This document shows positions 8,046-16,677 of a stretch of 64,000 bases of DNA, one piece after another. The translations under genes were made by a program, and so were the position numbers. Origin of the DNA: Hyphomonas johnsonii MHS-2 (GTDB lineage Bacteria > Pseudomonadota > Alphaproteobacteria > Caulobacterales > Hyphomonadaceae); assembly GCF_000685275.1 (NCBI RefSeq), contig NZ_ARYK01000007.1, positions 96,786-160,785 of the forward strand, read 5' to 3'. Under the pieces are notes generated by a model, which did no database searches, was not told the origin of the DNA, and saw nothing but the letters and a program-made list of their open reading frames with translations. Positions within the stretch are counted from its first letter, which is position 1; each line of letters begins with the position of its first letter.

Positions 8046-8464
8046 AGCCCGATCAGCCCGAGAATCGCTGCAATTACGGCGATCAGGGTGAACATCAGCG
8101 ACAGGCTGACAGATACCGCGCGCTGGTCCTTGCGCCGGGTGCGCACGCCTTTCGGATTCTTGCCCACTTTCGGCGCCAGCATCATCCGCGTGGCATAGAA
8201 GCCAAACGCTGCCAGAAGCGCCGTCGCACAGGCCACCCAGCTGGTTGCCAGCGCGAACAGCGCGCCTGCCGCCAGCATCATGCAGGCAATCGGGATGGCC
8301 GTCTGGTGCAGCAGTTCGCGCACATGCCCGTCGGCCCGGCTGCCATCCAGCTTGTCATAGCTGCAATTGGGCGACGCAATCGTCACCACCCAGGCTGCCC
8401 CGATGGCCATGGCACTGGCGGCAACGCCCAGTCCGCCCGCATAGTTCTGGATTTCCTGTACCAT
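8042..8464 (-). CDS. Hypothetical membrane protein (140 aa)
   Basis: I do not recognise this protein. It has four hydrophobic segments at about 10-30, 56-75, 76-92 and 116-139, with a basic loop (KVGKNPKGVRTRRKD) between the third and fourth. The start at 8464 places the first helix close to the N-terminus. It is convergent with the membrane protein at 7662-8045 and divergent from the NrtS-like gene at 8535. No conserved motif that I can name. Confidence 0.65.
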   Translation of the reverse strand: MVQEIQNYAGGLGVAASAMAIGAAWVVTIASPNCSYDKLDGSRADGHVRELLHQTAIPIACMMLAAGALFALATSWVACATALLAAFGFYATRMMLAPKVGKNPKGVRTRRKDQRAVSVSLSLMFTLIAVIAAILGLIGL

Positions 8465-8534
8465 GACGGAGTAGATGCAGGGATTCGCGCCGGTTCAGGA
8501 AGCAAATTCGTCCCGGCCCGATACTGGAGGCACC

Positions 8535-8714
8535 ATGCGCGCAATTCTCATCCGCGGCTTGATCGTCGCTGTGACCGTCGGGTCCATCCTGACCCTTATC
8601 AACCAGTTCGAGCGCGTGATCGCCTTCGAACCGCTGAACTGGTGGAAAATGGGGCTCAGCTTCGTCGTGCCGTTCTGCGTGTCGGTATTCAGCGCCCTGG
8701 CCGTCAAACCGTAA
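8535..8714 (+). CDS. Small NrtS-like membrane protein
   Basis: From the ATG at 8535 this is a 59-residue protein with two hydrophobic helices separated by NQFERVIAFEPLNWWKM. The pattern resembles the small NrtS proteins described as nitrate/nitrite transporters, which share the LNLINQ-type and LNW...PYCVS-type motifs (here LTLINQ, LNWWKMGLSFVVPFCVS). TGGAGG lies four bases before the ATG. A longer frame from 8475 would add 20 polar residues and overlap the likely promoter. No other nitrate gene is nearby, so the function is only suggested by similarity. Confidence 0.6.
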   Translation: MRAILIRGLIVAVTVGSILTLINQFERVIAFEPLNWWKMGLSFVVPFCVSVFSALAVKP

Positions 8715-8729
8715 CCCCGGCGCGGCGCC

Positions 8730-9401
8730 TCATCCGGTACTCAGCGCCAGCAGCCGGCTGATCGTCGCGCGCGGCAGGCCCGACTGGTCATGCCAGCGGT
8801 TCACTGCGGCCTGGACTTTCGCCTGATCGCCCTTGCTGGTTGCGACCGGCGTGTCGAGCACACCTTCACGCACCAGTGCCGTGCGCATGTCCGTCGACGT
8901 GATCCACGCATCCCAGCCGCAAAACCGCAGGAAATACTGCGCCGTCGCGCCGCCGAGCCGCGAGCCCTTCTTGTGCAGGAACGCCATCAGGCCGGTCTGG
9001 TCATCGGCCGGCCAGGCGGCGAGGAACGTGCCGAACCCGCCTTCGGCCTGCTCGATCTCTGCCACCATCCGTGCATTCTCGAGCGTCGCCCTGATCTTCT
9101 GGCCATTGCGCACGATCCGCGCGTCGGAGACCAGGTCGCCCATCATCTCGTCGCCGAAAAAGGCCAGCCTGGCCGGATCAAACCCCTCGAACGCCGCTTC
9201 GAAGCCGTCCCACTTGGCGTCGATGACCTTCCAGTTGAACCCGGCATTGAACACGCAGCGCGCCATTGTCGACAGCAGCCGGTCGGCGGGAACCTTCGAC
9301 AGGTCCTCCACGGCGTGAGGATTTGCAGCGCGTTCAAGCACGGCGGCGCGTCCGCCATGGTGGCCGGCAGCGCGCTCAATCACCTCGTCGAACGCACCCA
9401 T
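8730..9401 (-). CDS. Divergent DNA-3-methyladenine glycosylase I-like protein
   Basis: This 223-residue protein resembles the Tag/COG2818 family, in particular the stretch STMARCVFNAGFNWKVID followed by KWDGFEAAFEGFD, and the region around NARMVAEIEQ and GGATAQYFLRFCGWDAW. Classical Tag excises 3-methyladenine from alkylated DNA. The E. coli enzyme begins with a zinc-binding MERCGW motif and has a His/Cys pair near the C-terminus. Neither is obvious here: the N-terminus is MGAFDEVIERAAGHHGG. It may be a divergent subfamily with another substrate. It ends the alcohol dehydrogenase transcript, 11 bases downstream of that gene. Confidence 0.7.
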   Translation of the reverse strand: MGAFDEVIERAAGHHGGRAAVLERAANPHAVEDLSKVPADRLLSTMARCVFNAGFNWKVIDAKWDGFEAAFEGFDPARLAFFGDEMMGDLVSDARIVRNGQKIRATLENARMVAEIEQAEGGFGTFLAAWPADDQTGLMAFLHKKGSRLGGATAQYFLRFCGWDAWITSTDMRTALVREGVLDTPVATSKGDQAKVQAAVNRWHDQSGLPRATISRLLALSTG

Positions 9402-9412
9402 GCCGATGGCTC

Positions 9413-10546
9413 CTATCCCAGCGCGATTTCGTAGACGCGGGCATAATCATCGGCCCCCATCGTGCGCGGGTTGCCGAAATGCGCGAGGTCCTTCTGGGCG
9501 AAGTCGACAATGCCCGGGCCATCTGCCGCCGTCAGGCCGATGTCCGACAGGGTTTTCGGAATGCCGATGGCATCATTCAGGTCCTGGATCGCATCGCCAA
9601 GGTCCGCCTTGGGCTTCAGGCCCATCGCCGTCCTCAGGCGCGCGTATTTCTCGTCAGCCGATCCTTCGTGGAACCGCAGGATGTGCGGCAGGAAGATCGC
9701 GTTCAGCGTGCCGTGGTGCAGCTTCTTCTCGTGCAGGCGGCCCGCCGCATGGCTGAGCGCATGCACGCCGCCGAGGCCCTTCACGAAGGCCAGCGCGCCC
9801 TCATAGCTCGCCATCATCATGTTCCAGCGCGCCTCTGTGTCGTTACCGTCCTTGACCGCGCGCTTCAGCCAGTCGCCACCCAGCGCCCGCGTCACGCCGT
9901 CATAGCCGATGCCCTCGGCCGGCGGATTGACCGTCGGCGTCAGCACCGCCTCGATGCAATGGGTCACCGCGTCCATGCCGGTCGCCGCCGTCAGGAAGGC
10001 CGGCAGGCCGATCGTCAGGTCCGGGTCGCAGATTGCCGTCGACGGGATCAGGAAGGGCGAGGCGAAGGTTTCCTTGCGGCCATTCTCCATCGTCGTGATC
10101 ATGCCGATCGACACTTCAGAGCCGGTTCCGGCCGTGGTCGGGATGGCAATCAGCGGCGGGATCTTGTGAATCTTCTTCGCACCGCCGATCAGCGCGGCAT
10201 AGGTTTCCAGCGGTTCATCATGCGAGGCCATCAGGCCGATCGCCTTGGCATGGTCCATTGAAGACCCGCCGCCGAGCGCGATGATGCCGTCTGCGCCACT
10301 GTCCTTGTAGGCCTGCGTCGCAATCTTGGCCTGTTTTTCCGTCGGATTGGCGACCGTCTCGGCGAAGATACCCGCCGGCGTGCTGCCCAGCGCCGCAATC
10401 ACCTTGTCAAGAATGCCCACGGCCTTGATGCCGGGATCTGTCACGATGAAGGCCCGCGTGATGCCGAGCTTCTTTGCCGTGACTTCCAGTTGCTTCAGCG
10501 CGCCGGAGTCAAAGATGCAGGGCGTAAGGAAATTGATGACGGGCAT
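9413..10546 (-). CDS. Iron-containing (group III) alcohol dehydrogenase
   Basis: This 377-residue enzyme has the family's normal length. The nucleotide-binding segment GGGSSMDHAKA lies near residue 92, the IPTTAGTGSEVS motif near 134, and the metal-binding motif GGVHALSHAAGRLHEKKLHHG near 258-278, with the expected His residues and an upstream Asp. It would oxidise an alcohol or reduce an aldehyde with NAD(P). Substrate cannot be told from the sequence. It lies 11 bases upstream of the glycosylase-like gene on the same strand; the divergent neighbour is an OmpW-type porin. Confidence 0.93.
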   Translation of the reverse strand: MPVINFLTPCIFDSGALKQLEVTAKKLGITRAFIVTDPGIKAVGILDKVIAALGSTPAGIFAETVANPTEKQAKIATQAYKDSGADGIIALGGGSSMDHAKAIGLMASHDEPLETYAALIGGAKKIHKIPPLIAIPTTAGTGSEVSIGMITTMENGRKETFASPFLIPSTAICDPDLTIGLPAFLTAATGMDAVTHCIEAVLTPTVNPPAEGIGYDGVTRALGGDWLKRAVKDGNDTEARWNMMMASYEGALAFVKGLGGVHALSHAAGRLHEKKLHHGTLNAIFLPHILRFHEGSADEKYARLRTAMGLKPKADLGDAIQDLNDAIGIPKTLSDIGLTAADGPGIVDFAQKDLAHFGNPRTMGADDYARVYEIALG

Positions 10547-10843
10547 AAGCGATATCCTGTGATGGCCGTTTCCGGCGTGGGTCTGGCGGGCATGTTCATC
10601 GCTCGCGCCGACAAGTTCAAGCCTGCCGCTAGGGGAAAGGCCCTGTCATCACGCCGCACCGGCCGGCGGATCAGGCGCAATTCATCACTGTCCTGCCTAC
10701 CCGCATCCGACACAATCGGGACTTTTACCTAGAAGCGCGCACATGCCGCGCGGCGTGAAACCGCGCGTCAAAACGGGCAATTACCCCTTCAAAATCAATG
10801 GCCTACATCGCCCGCATTGGATCACAATGCGGGGTACAGACCA
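10547..10843. other. Intergenic region between alcohol dehydrogenase and ompW
   Basis: This 297-base divergent gap has no convincing gene. It contains a small perfect hairpin at 10747-10767 (CGCGCGG, seven-base loop, CCGCGCG) with no T-run, and an AT-richer stretch at 10765-10800 that may hold the ompW promoter. I see no clear regulator box. In-frame upstream codons for OmpW (TTG at 10817) lack a ribosome-binding site. Confidence 0.5.
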
Positions 10844-11524
10844 ATGAAAAGACTAGTCATCACAACTCTCATGGCAAGCGCAGCATGGACCGGCGTCAGC
10901 GCCGCAGCCCACGCCCAAGACAGCCCGTGGATGCTGCGGGCCCGCGTGCTCGGTGTCCTGCCTGACGAGGCAGGGACATTGAAGGCCGGCGGTGCGACCT
11001 TGCCCGGTGACGTCGATATTTCCGACCAATACGTGCCGGAATTCGACATCACCTATTTCTTCAACAAGCATGTTGCGGCCGAGCTCATCCTCGCCGTCAC
11101 GCCGCACGACGTGAAGGCCGTCAACGTCACCGTGCCCGGCGCGCTGACCGACGCGACGGTAGACCTTGGCGATGTCTGGCTGCTGCCACCCACCCTGACG
11201 GTGCAGTATCACTTCACCGAAATGGGCCAGTTCAAGCCCTATGTCGGTGCAGGCGTGAACGCGACCTTCTTCTTCGACGAGGACGAAGGCCCGGTTGCCG
11301 ACGGCATCTCCTATGATTCCAGCTTCGGACCGGCCCTGCAGGCCGGCTTCGACTATGACCTTGATGGCGAGCCTGGTGGCTGGGCTTTCAACGCAGACAT
11401 CAAGAAAATCTGGATCAACACAGACGTCAAAGTCGACTTCACCACGGCGCTCGGCACCGATGTGAAGGCTGATGTCGATATCGACCCGCTCGTTGTCGGG
11501 GTCGGCTTCGGCTACAGGTTCTGA
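10844..11524 (+). CDS. ompW: OmpW family outer-membrane protein
   Basis: This 226-residue protein has a signal peptide (MKRLVITTLM... ending AAAHAQ) and an eight-strand beta-barrel pattern with alternating hydrophobic residues. Family features are WMLRARVLGVLPDE at the start of the mature chain, PEFDITYFFNKHVAAELI, PTLTVQYHF, KPYVGAGVNATFFF and a C-terminal Phe in GVGFGYRF for BAM recognition. OmpW forms a narrow channel for small hydrophobic molecules. It is followed by a clear intrinsic terminator, so it is probably a single-gene transcript. Confidence 0.92.
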   Translation: MKRLVITTLMASAAWTGVSAAAHAQDSPWMLRARVLGVLPDEAGTLKAGGATLPGDVDISDQYVPEFDITYFFNKHVAAELILAVTPHDVKAVNVTVPGALTDATVDLGDVWLLPPTLTVQYHFTEMGQFKPYVGAGVNATFFFDEDEGPVADGISYDSSFGPALQAGFDYDLDGEPGGWAFNADIKKIWINTDVKVDFTTALGTDVKADVDIDPLVVGVGFGYRF

Positions 11525-11571
11525 CAACCCGGCGACCGGCCTGCCTCCCGATGGGCCGGACCCGCCAACTC

Positions 11572-11601
11572 AAACCGCGCCCTAACCGGCGCGGTTTTTT
11601 T
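11572..11601 (+). terminator. Intrinsic terminator after ompW
   Basis: A ten-base perfect stem (AAACCGCGCC with GGCGCGGTTT) closes a six-base loop, and the T-run follows directly in the plus direction (seven T at 11595-11601). It ends the ompW transcript and precedes the ABC ATPase gene by 50 bases. Confidence 0.9.
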
Positions 11602-11651
11602 GTGCATTGAAAACATTGCACACCTTCCCTGTGCCTGTAGAGATTGCCGTC

Positions 11652-13487
11652 ATGAGCATACTTTCCGTGAAAGACCTTGTGGTCGATTTCTCCACGCCCG
11701 ACGGCAGTGTCCATGCCGTGCGCGGTATCAGTTTCGACGTCGCCGCCGGCGAATGCCTTGGTATTGTCGGTGAAAGCGGTTCGGGAAAGAGCCAGACGTC
11801 GCTCGCCAGCCTCGGCCTGCTCGCCGAGAACGGCACGGCCACCGGCCGGGTCGACTTTGACGGTGTCAACATGCTCGAAGCCCCGGTCGAGACGCTGCGC
11901 AAGATCCGCGGCGCCAAGATGTCGATGATCTTCCAGGACCCGCTGACCAGCCTGACACCGCACATGACGGTGGGTGCGCAGATGCGCGAGACTCTGGCCC
12001 TGCACATGGGCCTGAAGGGCGAAGCGGCCGACAAGCGCTGCGTCGAATGGCTGGAGAATGTCCGCATCCCGGAAGCGGCCCGGCGCATGGACCAGTTCCC
12101 GCACGAGCTGTCCGGCGGCATGCGCCAGCGCGTGATGATTGCCATTGCCATGCTCTGCAATCCGCAGCTGCTGCTGGCCGACGAACCGACAACGGCGCTC
12201 GACGTCACGGTCCAGGCACAGGTCCTCGACCTGATGAACGACCTCAAGAAGGAAACCGGCACCGGCATCGCCCTGATCACCCACGACATGGGCGTCGTGG
12301 CGCGCATGTGCGACCGGGTCATCGTCATGCGCTATGGCGAGATCGTCGAACGCGGCACTGTCGACGACATTTTCTACAATCCCCAGCATGACTACACGAA
12401 AATGCTGCTTGAAGCGGTTCCGCGGATCGACCAGCCGGACCGGCGTGGCCGCCCGGCGCTCGGCCCGGCCCCGGACAGCAGCATCAAGCCGGTGCTCGAA
12501 GTCGAGGACATGAAGGTCCACTTCCCGATCCGCATCAAGGGCGGCCTGTTCGGCAAGATGAAGCCCCTGAAGGCCGTCAACGGCGTGTCATTCGACCTCC
12601 GCCCCGGCGAAACGCTCGGCGTCGTCGGCGAATCCGGCTGCGGCAAGTCCACCCTCGCCCGCGGCGTGCTGCGCCTCATCCCGCCGACATCCGGCACGGT
12701 TGCCTGGCTGGGCAAGGACATCACCAAAGCCGGCAAGTCCGAAATGGACGCCCTGCGCGACGACCTCCAGATCGTCTTCCAGGACCCGCTCGCCAGCCTT
12801 GACCCGCGCATGACCATCGGCGCCTCGATCGCCGAGCCGCTGCAGGTGCACGAACCGCGCCTGACCCGCGCCGAGCGCGACCAGCGCGTGCAGGCCATCA
12901 TGCCCCGCGTCGGCCTCGACCCCGCCCTGATCAACCGCTACCCGCACGAATTGTCCGGCGGACAGAACCAGCGCGTCGGCATCGCCCGCGCCATGATCCT
13001 GAAGCCGAAGCTGGTCATCTGTGACGAGGCCGTCTCGGCCCTCGACGTGTCGGTCCAGGCCCAGGTCGTCGACCTGCTGATCGAGCTGCAGAAGGAATTC
13101 GGCCTCGCAATGATCTTCATCAGCCATGACCTCTCCGTCGTGCGCGAGATCAGCCACCGCGTGATGGTTCTCTATCTCGGCCGCGTCGTGGAACTGGCCG
13201 GACGCACGGCGATCTACGAAGATGCCCGCCACCCCTATACCAAGGCCCTGATCGCCGCCGTACCCGCCGCCGACCCGAAACTCGAACGCAGCCGCGAACG
13301 CATCACGCTGACCGGTGACCTGCCCAGCCCGCTCGACAGCCGCGCGCCGCTGCGCTTCCTCAAGTCGAAACTGGTCGATGACCCCGACGCGGAACAATAC
13401 CAGCCGCAGCTGGTCGAAATCGCCCCGGGCCATCTCGTCGCCGAACATGACGCCATCCTCGGCAGCGAAGGCCTGCACCTCGCCTGA
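11652..13487 (+). CDS. Peptide-type ABC transporter, two fused ATPase domains
   Basis: This 611-residue protein contains two complete ABC ATPases in tandem, as in YejF and the fused Dpp/Opp/Gsi ATPases. Domain 1 (about 1-260) has GESGSGKS and LSGGMRQR with [11 protein letters not shown]. Domain 2 (about 285-560) has GESGCGKST and LSGGQNQR with [11 protein letters not shown], where Ala replaces the usual Pro. Each is followed by an oligopeptide-type C-terminal region ([24 protein letters not shown]). Such proteins drive import of peptides or similar compounds. No permease or binding-protein gene is next to it, so it is an orphan subunit. The start at 11652 has no strong ribosome-binding site; a frame from 11607 is less likely. 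Confidence 0.9.
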   Translation: MSILSVKDLVVDFSTPDGSVHAVRGISFDVAAGECLGIVGESGSGKSQTSLASLGLLAENGTATGRVDFDGVNMLEAPVETLRKIRGAKMSMIFQDPLTSLTPHMTVGAQMRETLALHMGLKGEAADKRCVEWLENVRIPEAARRMDQFPHELSGGMRQRVMIAIAMLCNPQLLLADEPTTALDVTVQAQVLDLMNDLKKETGTGIALITHDMGVVARMCDRVIVMRYGEIVERGTVDDIFYNPQHDYTKMLLEAVPRIDQPDRRGRPALGPAPDSSIKPVLEVEDMKVHFPIRIKGGLFGKMKPLKAVNGVSFDLRPGETLGVVGESGCGKSTLARGVLRLIPPTSGTVAWLGKDITKAGKSEMDALRDDLQIVFQDPLASLDPRMTIGASIAEPLQVHEPRLTRAERDQRVQAIMPRVGLDPALINRYPHELSGGQNQRVGIARAMILKPKLVICDEAVSALDVSVQAQVVDLLIELQKEFGLAMIFISHDLSVVREISHRVMVLYLGRVVELAGRTAIYEDARHPYTKALIAAVPAADPKLERSRERITLTGDLPSPLDSRAPLRFLKSKLVDDPDAEQYQPQLVEIAPGHLVAEHDAILGSEGLHLA

Positions 13488-13620
13488 CCTCGCCCACACC
13501 ACGCCCTGCCCCACCCCGGCCAGCGCGACGAAACGCCCCTGCCACCGCCTCGCCTCCCCCGCCTTGCCCTCACCGGATTGCAAGAATAGGGTGCGCCCGA
13601 CCTGAACCGGGACCTCCTGA

Positions 13621-14847
13621 ATGCCTGATACACTCACCACCACCCTGCCCGTAACGCTGTCTGATATCGAAGCCGCTGCCCGCGTCCTCGAAGGCCAGAT
13701 CGTGCACACGCCAATGATGCATTCGCGGACACTGTCGGCCATTACGGGCGCAGAAGTGTGGGTGAAATTCGAGAACCTGCAATTCACCGCAGCCTTCAAG
13801 GAACGCGGCGCGCTCAACCGGCTCTCCCACCTGACAGATGCCCAGCGCAAGGCGGGCGTCATCGCCGCTTCGGCTGGCAACCATTCCCAGGGCGTGGCCT
13901 ACCACGCCCGGCGCCTCGGAATCCCCGCCACCATCGTCATGCCCCGCACCACGCCGTTCAGCAAAGTCGAACAAACCCGCAGCCACGGCGCCACGATCGT
14001 GCTCGACGGCCTCAGCTTCGACGAGGCCAAGACGAAAGCCTACGATATCTGCCAGCGTGAAGGCCTGACCTTCATCCATCCCTTCGACGACCCTCATGTC
14101 ATCGCCGGACAGGGCACCGTTGCCCTTGAAATGCTTGCGGAAAAACCTGATTTCGACACGCTCGTCGTTCCGATCGGCGGAGGCGGCCTGATCGCCGGCA
14201 TGGCGGTTGCGGCCAAGGGCATCAACCCGGACATCAGCATCGTCGGTGTCGAAACCTCGATGTATCCGGCCATGCTTGCCGAACTGGAAGGCCGCGAAGT
14301 CAAGGTCGGTGGCGCCACGATCGCCGAAGGCATCGCCGTGCGCGATGTCGGCCGCCTGACACTCCAGATCACCCGTGAACTTGTCGATGAGGTCCTCCTC
14401 GTCGAGGAAGAGCACCTGGAGCGCGCGATTACCCTTTTCGTCAACGTCGAAAAGACGGTCGCAGAGGGTGCCGGCGCTGCGGGGCTCGCAGCCCTGCTGG
14501 CGCATCCTGAAAAATTTGCCGGCCGGAAAGTCGGCCTCGTCCTGTGTGGCGGCAATATCGACACGCGTTTGCTGGCCTCCGTCCTGACACGCGCTCTGGT
14601 CAGGGAAAAGCGCCTCGCGTCCATCCGCATCGTCGGCGATGACCGGCCCGGCCTGTTGGCGCTGGTTTCCAAGGTGATCGGCGATAATGGCGCGAACATC
14701 ATGGAAGTCGCGCATAACCGGCTCGCGCTCGACGTGCCGGCCAAGGGCGCTGAATTCGACATCCTGATCGAGACCCGCGATGCCCAGCACACACAGGACG
14801 TGATCGACGCCCTGACAGCAGAAGGCTACCCGCCCCGCGCGCTGTAG
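13621..14847 (+). CDS. Threonine ammonia-lyase with ACT domain
   Basis: This 408-residue enzyme deaminates threonine to 2-oxobutanoate, for isoleucine synthesis or threonine catabolism. PLP-binding features are K60 in FTAAFKERGALN, the SAGNHSQG loop at 84-91 and the GGGGL phosphate loop at 185-189. The C-terminal part, from about residue 330, is an ACT regulatory domain (RIVGDDRPGLLALVSKVIGDNGANIMEVAHNR). One ACT domain and a length near 400 place it with the shorter type found in many alphaproteobacteria rather than with E. coli IlvA (514 residues with two ACT-like domains). It stands alone, with no other branched-chain gene nearby. Confidence 0.92.
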   Translation: MPDTLTTTLPVTLSDIEAAARVLEGQIVHTPMMHSRTLSAITGAEVWVKFENLQFTAAFKERGALNRLSHLTDAQRKAGVIAASAGNHSQGVAYHARRLGIPATIVMPRTTPFSKVEQTRSHGATIVLDGLSFDEAKTKAYDICQREGLTFIHPFDDPHVIAGQGTVALEMLAEKPDFDTLVVPIGGGGLIAGMAVAAKGINPDISIVGVETSMYPAMLAELEGREVKVGGATIAEGIAVRDVGRLTLQITRELVDEVLLVEEEHLERAITLFVNVEKTVAEGAGAAGLAALLAHPEKFAGRKVGLVLCGGNIDTRLLASVLTRALVREKRLASIRIVGDDRPGLLALVSKVIGDNGANIMEVAHNRLALDVPAKGAEFDILIETRDAQHTQDVIDALTAEGYPPRAL

Positions 14848-14919
14848 CGGTAAGGTGACTTGACCGGAAAACGGCCCTAGACCCGCGGCAGATAAAGAAC
14901 CAGACGGAGCTGACCCGAG

Positions 14920-15804
14920 ATGATCCGCATATTCGCTGCAGCCTGCGCTGCCCTCTTCATGATCGCTGCCTGCAGCGAGACCAAGGACTTGACTGACGTG
15001 AACGCTCCATTCGAAAAATACCTGCCCTGGGACGCAGCCGGAAAGGACGTGAAGTCCGGCGAAGGCGGCCTGCAATACATCGTCCTCAAGGAAGGGCCGA
15101 AAGGCGGCAAGTCTCCCGTCGCGACAGACATGGTCAGCGTCAACTATGACGGCCGCACCGCTGCAGGCGAAAAATTCGACAGCTCCTTCGACAAGGGCAG
15201 GCCGATCCAGTTCCGGCTGAACCAGGTCATTCCCGGCTGGACCCAGGGCCTGCAGCTGATGAGCGAAGGCGACGACTATCTCTTCTTCATTCCCAATGCG
15301 CTTGCCTACGGCAATTCCGCACGCGGCAACGTCATCAAGGCCGGCGACGACCTCGTCTTCCGCGTCCAGCTGGAATCCGTGCTGGTTCCCAAGGCAATCG
15401 ACAAGGCCGCCTGGGCGAAATACACGCCGTGGAATTCAGACCTGCCTGAAGTCATGAAGACCGGATCGGGCCTTGAATACGTCGTGCTCGCCAGCGGCGA
15501 CCCGGCGGGCCCCTCGCCAGAAAATGGCGAAATGGTCGCCGTGCACTATGAAGGCCGCCTCGCCGAAACCGGTGACATGTTCGACAGCTCCTACGAGCGC
15601 GGCAATCCGGAAACCTTCCCGTCGAACCAGCTGATCCCCGGCTGGGTCGAGGCACTCGCCATGATGAAACCGGGTGACCGCTGGATGATCTACATCCCTT
15701 CAGACCTCGCCTATGGCCCAGCCGGAACGCCGGGCGGACCAATCCCGCCCAACGCGGCGCTGGTCTTCGAAGTCGAACTGATGGACGTAATGAAGCGCGG
15801 CTGA
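14920..15804 (+). CDS. Lipoprotein with two FKBP-type prolyl isomerase domains
   Basis: This 294-residue protein has a lipobox MIAAC with the lipidated Cys at 18. Two FKBP domains follow, at about 48-150 and 190-292. Each carries the expected pattern: VNYDGRTAAGEKFDSSF with VIPGWTQGLQLM in the first, and VHYEGRLAETGDMFDSS with LIPGWVEALAMM and a typical AYGPAGTPGGPIPPNAALVFEVELMDV ending in the second. The first domain ends differently (AYGNSARGNVIKAGDDLVF), so it is the more divergent. It would fold proteins in the periplasm as a membrane-anchored prolyl isomerase. It is 25 bases before cysQ and may share its transcript. Confidence 0.9.
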   Translation: MIRIFAAACAALFMIAACSETKDLTDVNAPFEKYLPWDAAGKDVKSGEGGLQYIVLKEGPKGGKSPVATDMVSVNYDGRTAAGEKFDSSFDKGRPIQFRLNQVIPGWTQGLQLMSEGDDYLFFIPNALAYGNSARGNVIKAGDDLVFRVQLESVLVPKAIDKAAWAKYTPWNSDLPEVMKTGSGLEYVVLASGDPAGPSPENGEMVAVHYEGRLAETGDMFDSSYERGNPETFPSNQLIPGWVEALAMMKPGDRWMIYIPSDLAYGPAGTPGGPIPPNAALVFEVELMDVMKRG

Positions 15805-15829
15805 GCCGCCTGAGTTTCCGGGAACCGAT

Positions 15830-16618
15830 ATGAGCCTTACGCCAGACGACCTCGCCCGCATCGCCCTTCAGGCCGGCGCAGTGATCATGGACATCTACGA
15901 GAGCGACTTTGGTGTCGCCCAGAAGGATGATGCTTCGCCCGTGACGGCGGCCGACCAGAAAGCCGAAACGCTGATCCTGGAAGCCCTGAAAATTGCCGAC
16001 CCCGACCTGATGGTCATTGCCGAAGAAGCTGCGAGCGAAGGCAATGTTCCCGAGCACGGCCACAGGTTCGCGCTTGTCGACCCGCTCGACGGGACACGGG
16101 AATTCGTCAGCCGGAACGGTGAATTCACGGTCAATATCGCCATTATCGAACACGGTCGCCCGGTCATGGGCGTGGTCTACGCCCCGGCAAGGCAGCGCCT
16201 GTTCGTCGCCGAAAGCCACAATTCGGGCTGGCAGGCAGCGGTGGCGCCGGGCGGAGACGTACCGACAGACCGCACGCCGCTGAAGATCCGCGCCTGCCCG
16301 GCCGGTGGGCTGACCGCGATCGCATCAAAATCGCATCGCACGCCTGAAACCGACACCTGGCTCGGCAAGCATGATGTCCGCGAGACGCTGAGCGCCGGAT
16401 CATCTCTCAAATTCTGCCTCATCGCAGCGGGCGAAGCCGACCTCTATCCCCGCATGGGCCGCACCATGGAATGGGACACGGCCGCCGGGCACGCCGTGGT
16501 CGAGGCAGCTGGCGGACGGGTGCTGACGGAAGACGGTACCCCGCTGCTCTACGGCAAGCGCGAGCGCGGCTACGACAATCCGCACTTCATCGTCTATGGC
16601 GACGTGACGCCCTGCTGA
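15830..16618 (+). CDS. cysQ: 3'(2'),5'-bisphosphate nucleotidase CysQ
   Basis: This 262-residue protein belongs to the inositol monophosphatase superfamily. The metal-binding motifs are EEAA near residue 65, DPLDGTREF near 84 and WDTAAGHAVVEAAGG near 215. The DGTREF variant with a following FTVNIAII is typical of CysQ rather than SuhB (DGTLNF). It hydrolyses 3'-phosphoadenosine 5'-phosphate made during sulfate assimilation. It lies between the FKBP lipoprotein and glmM on the same strand. A second member of the superfamily is SuhB at 39943. Confidence 0.9.
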   Translation: MSLTPDDLARIALQAGAVIMDIYESDFGVAQKDDASPVTAADQKAETLILEALKIADPDLMVIAEEAASEGNVPEHGHRFALVDPLDGTREFVSRNGEFTVNIAIIEHGRPVMGVVYAPARQRLFVAESHNSGWQAAVAPGGDVPTDRTPLKIRACPAGGLTAIASKSHRTPETDTWLGKHDVRETLSAGSSLKFCLIAAGEADLYPRMGRTMEWDTAAGHAVVEAAGGRVLTEDGTPLLYGKRERGYDNPHFIVYGDVTPC

Positions 16619-16677
16619 CCGCCCCTCTCGCTTAAACCACGCAAATCTGCCAAGAAAACAGCAGGGAGACGAGGCGC

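Noticed and set aside
10747..10767. Hairpin in the alcohol dehydrogenase-ompW gap as a terminator
   Set aside because: No T-run on either side, and it lies between divergent genes where no terminator is expected.
13570..15075. 501-codon antisense frame across threonine ammonia-lyase and the FKBP gene
   Set aside because: It spans two well-supported genes on the other strand and has no recognisable domain.
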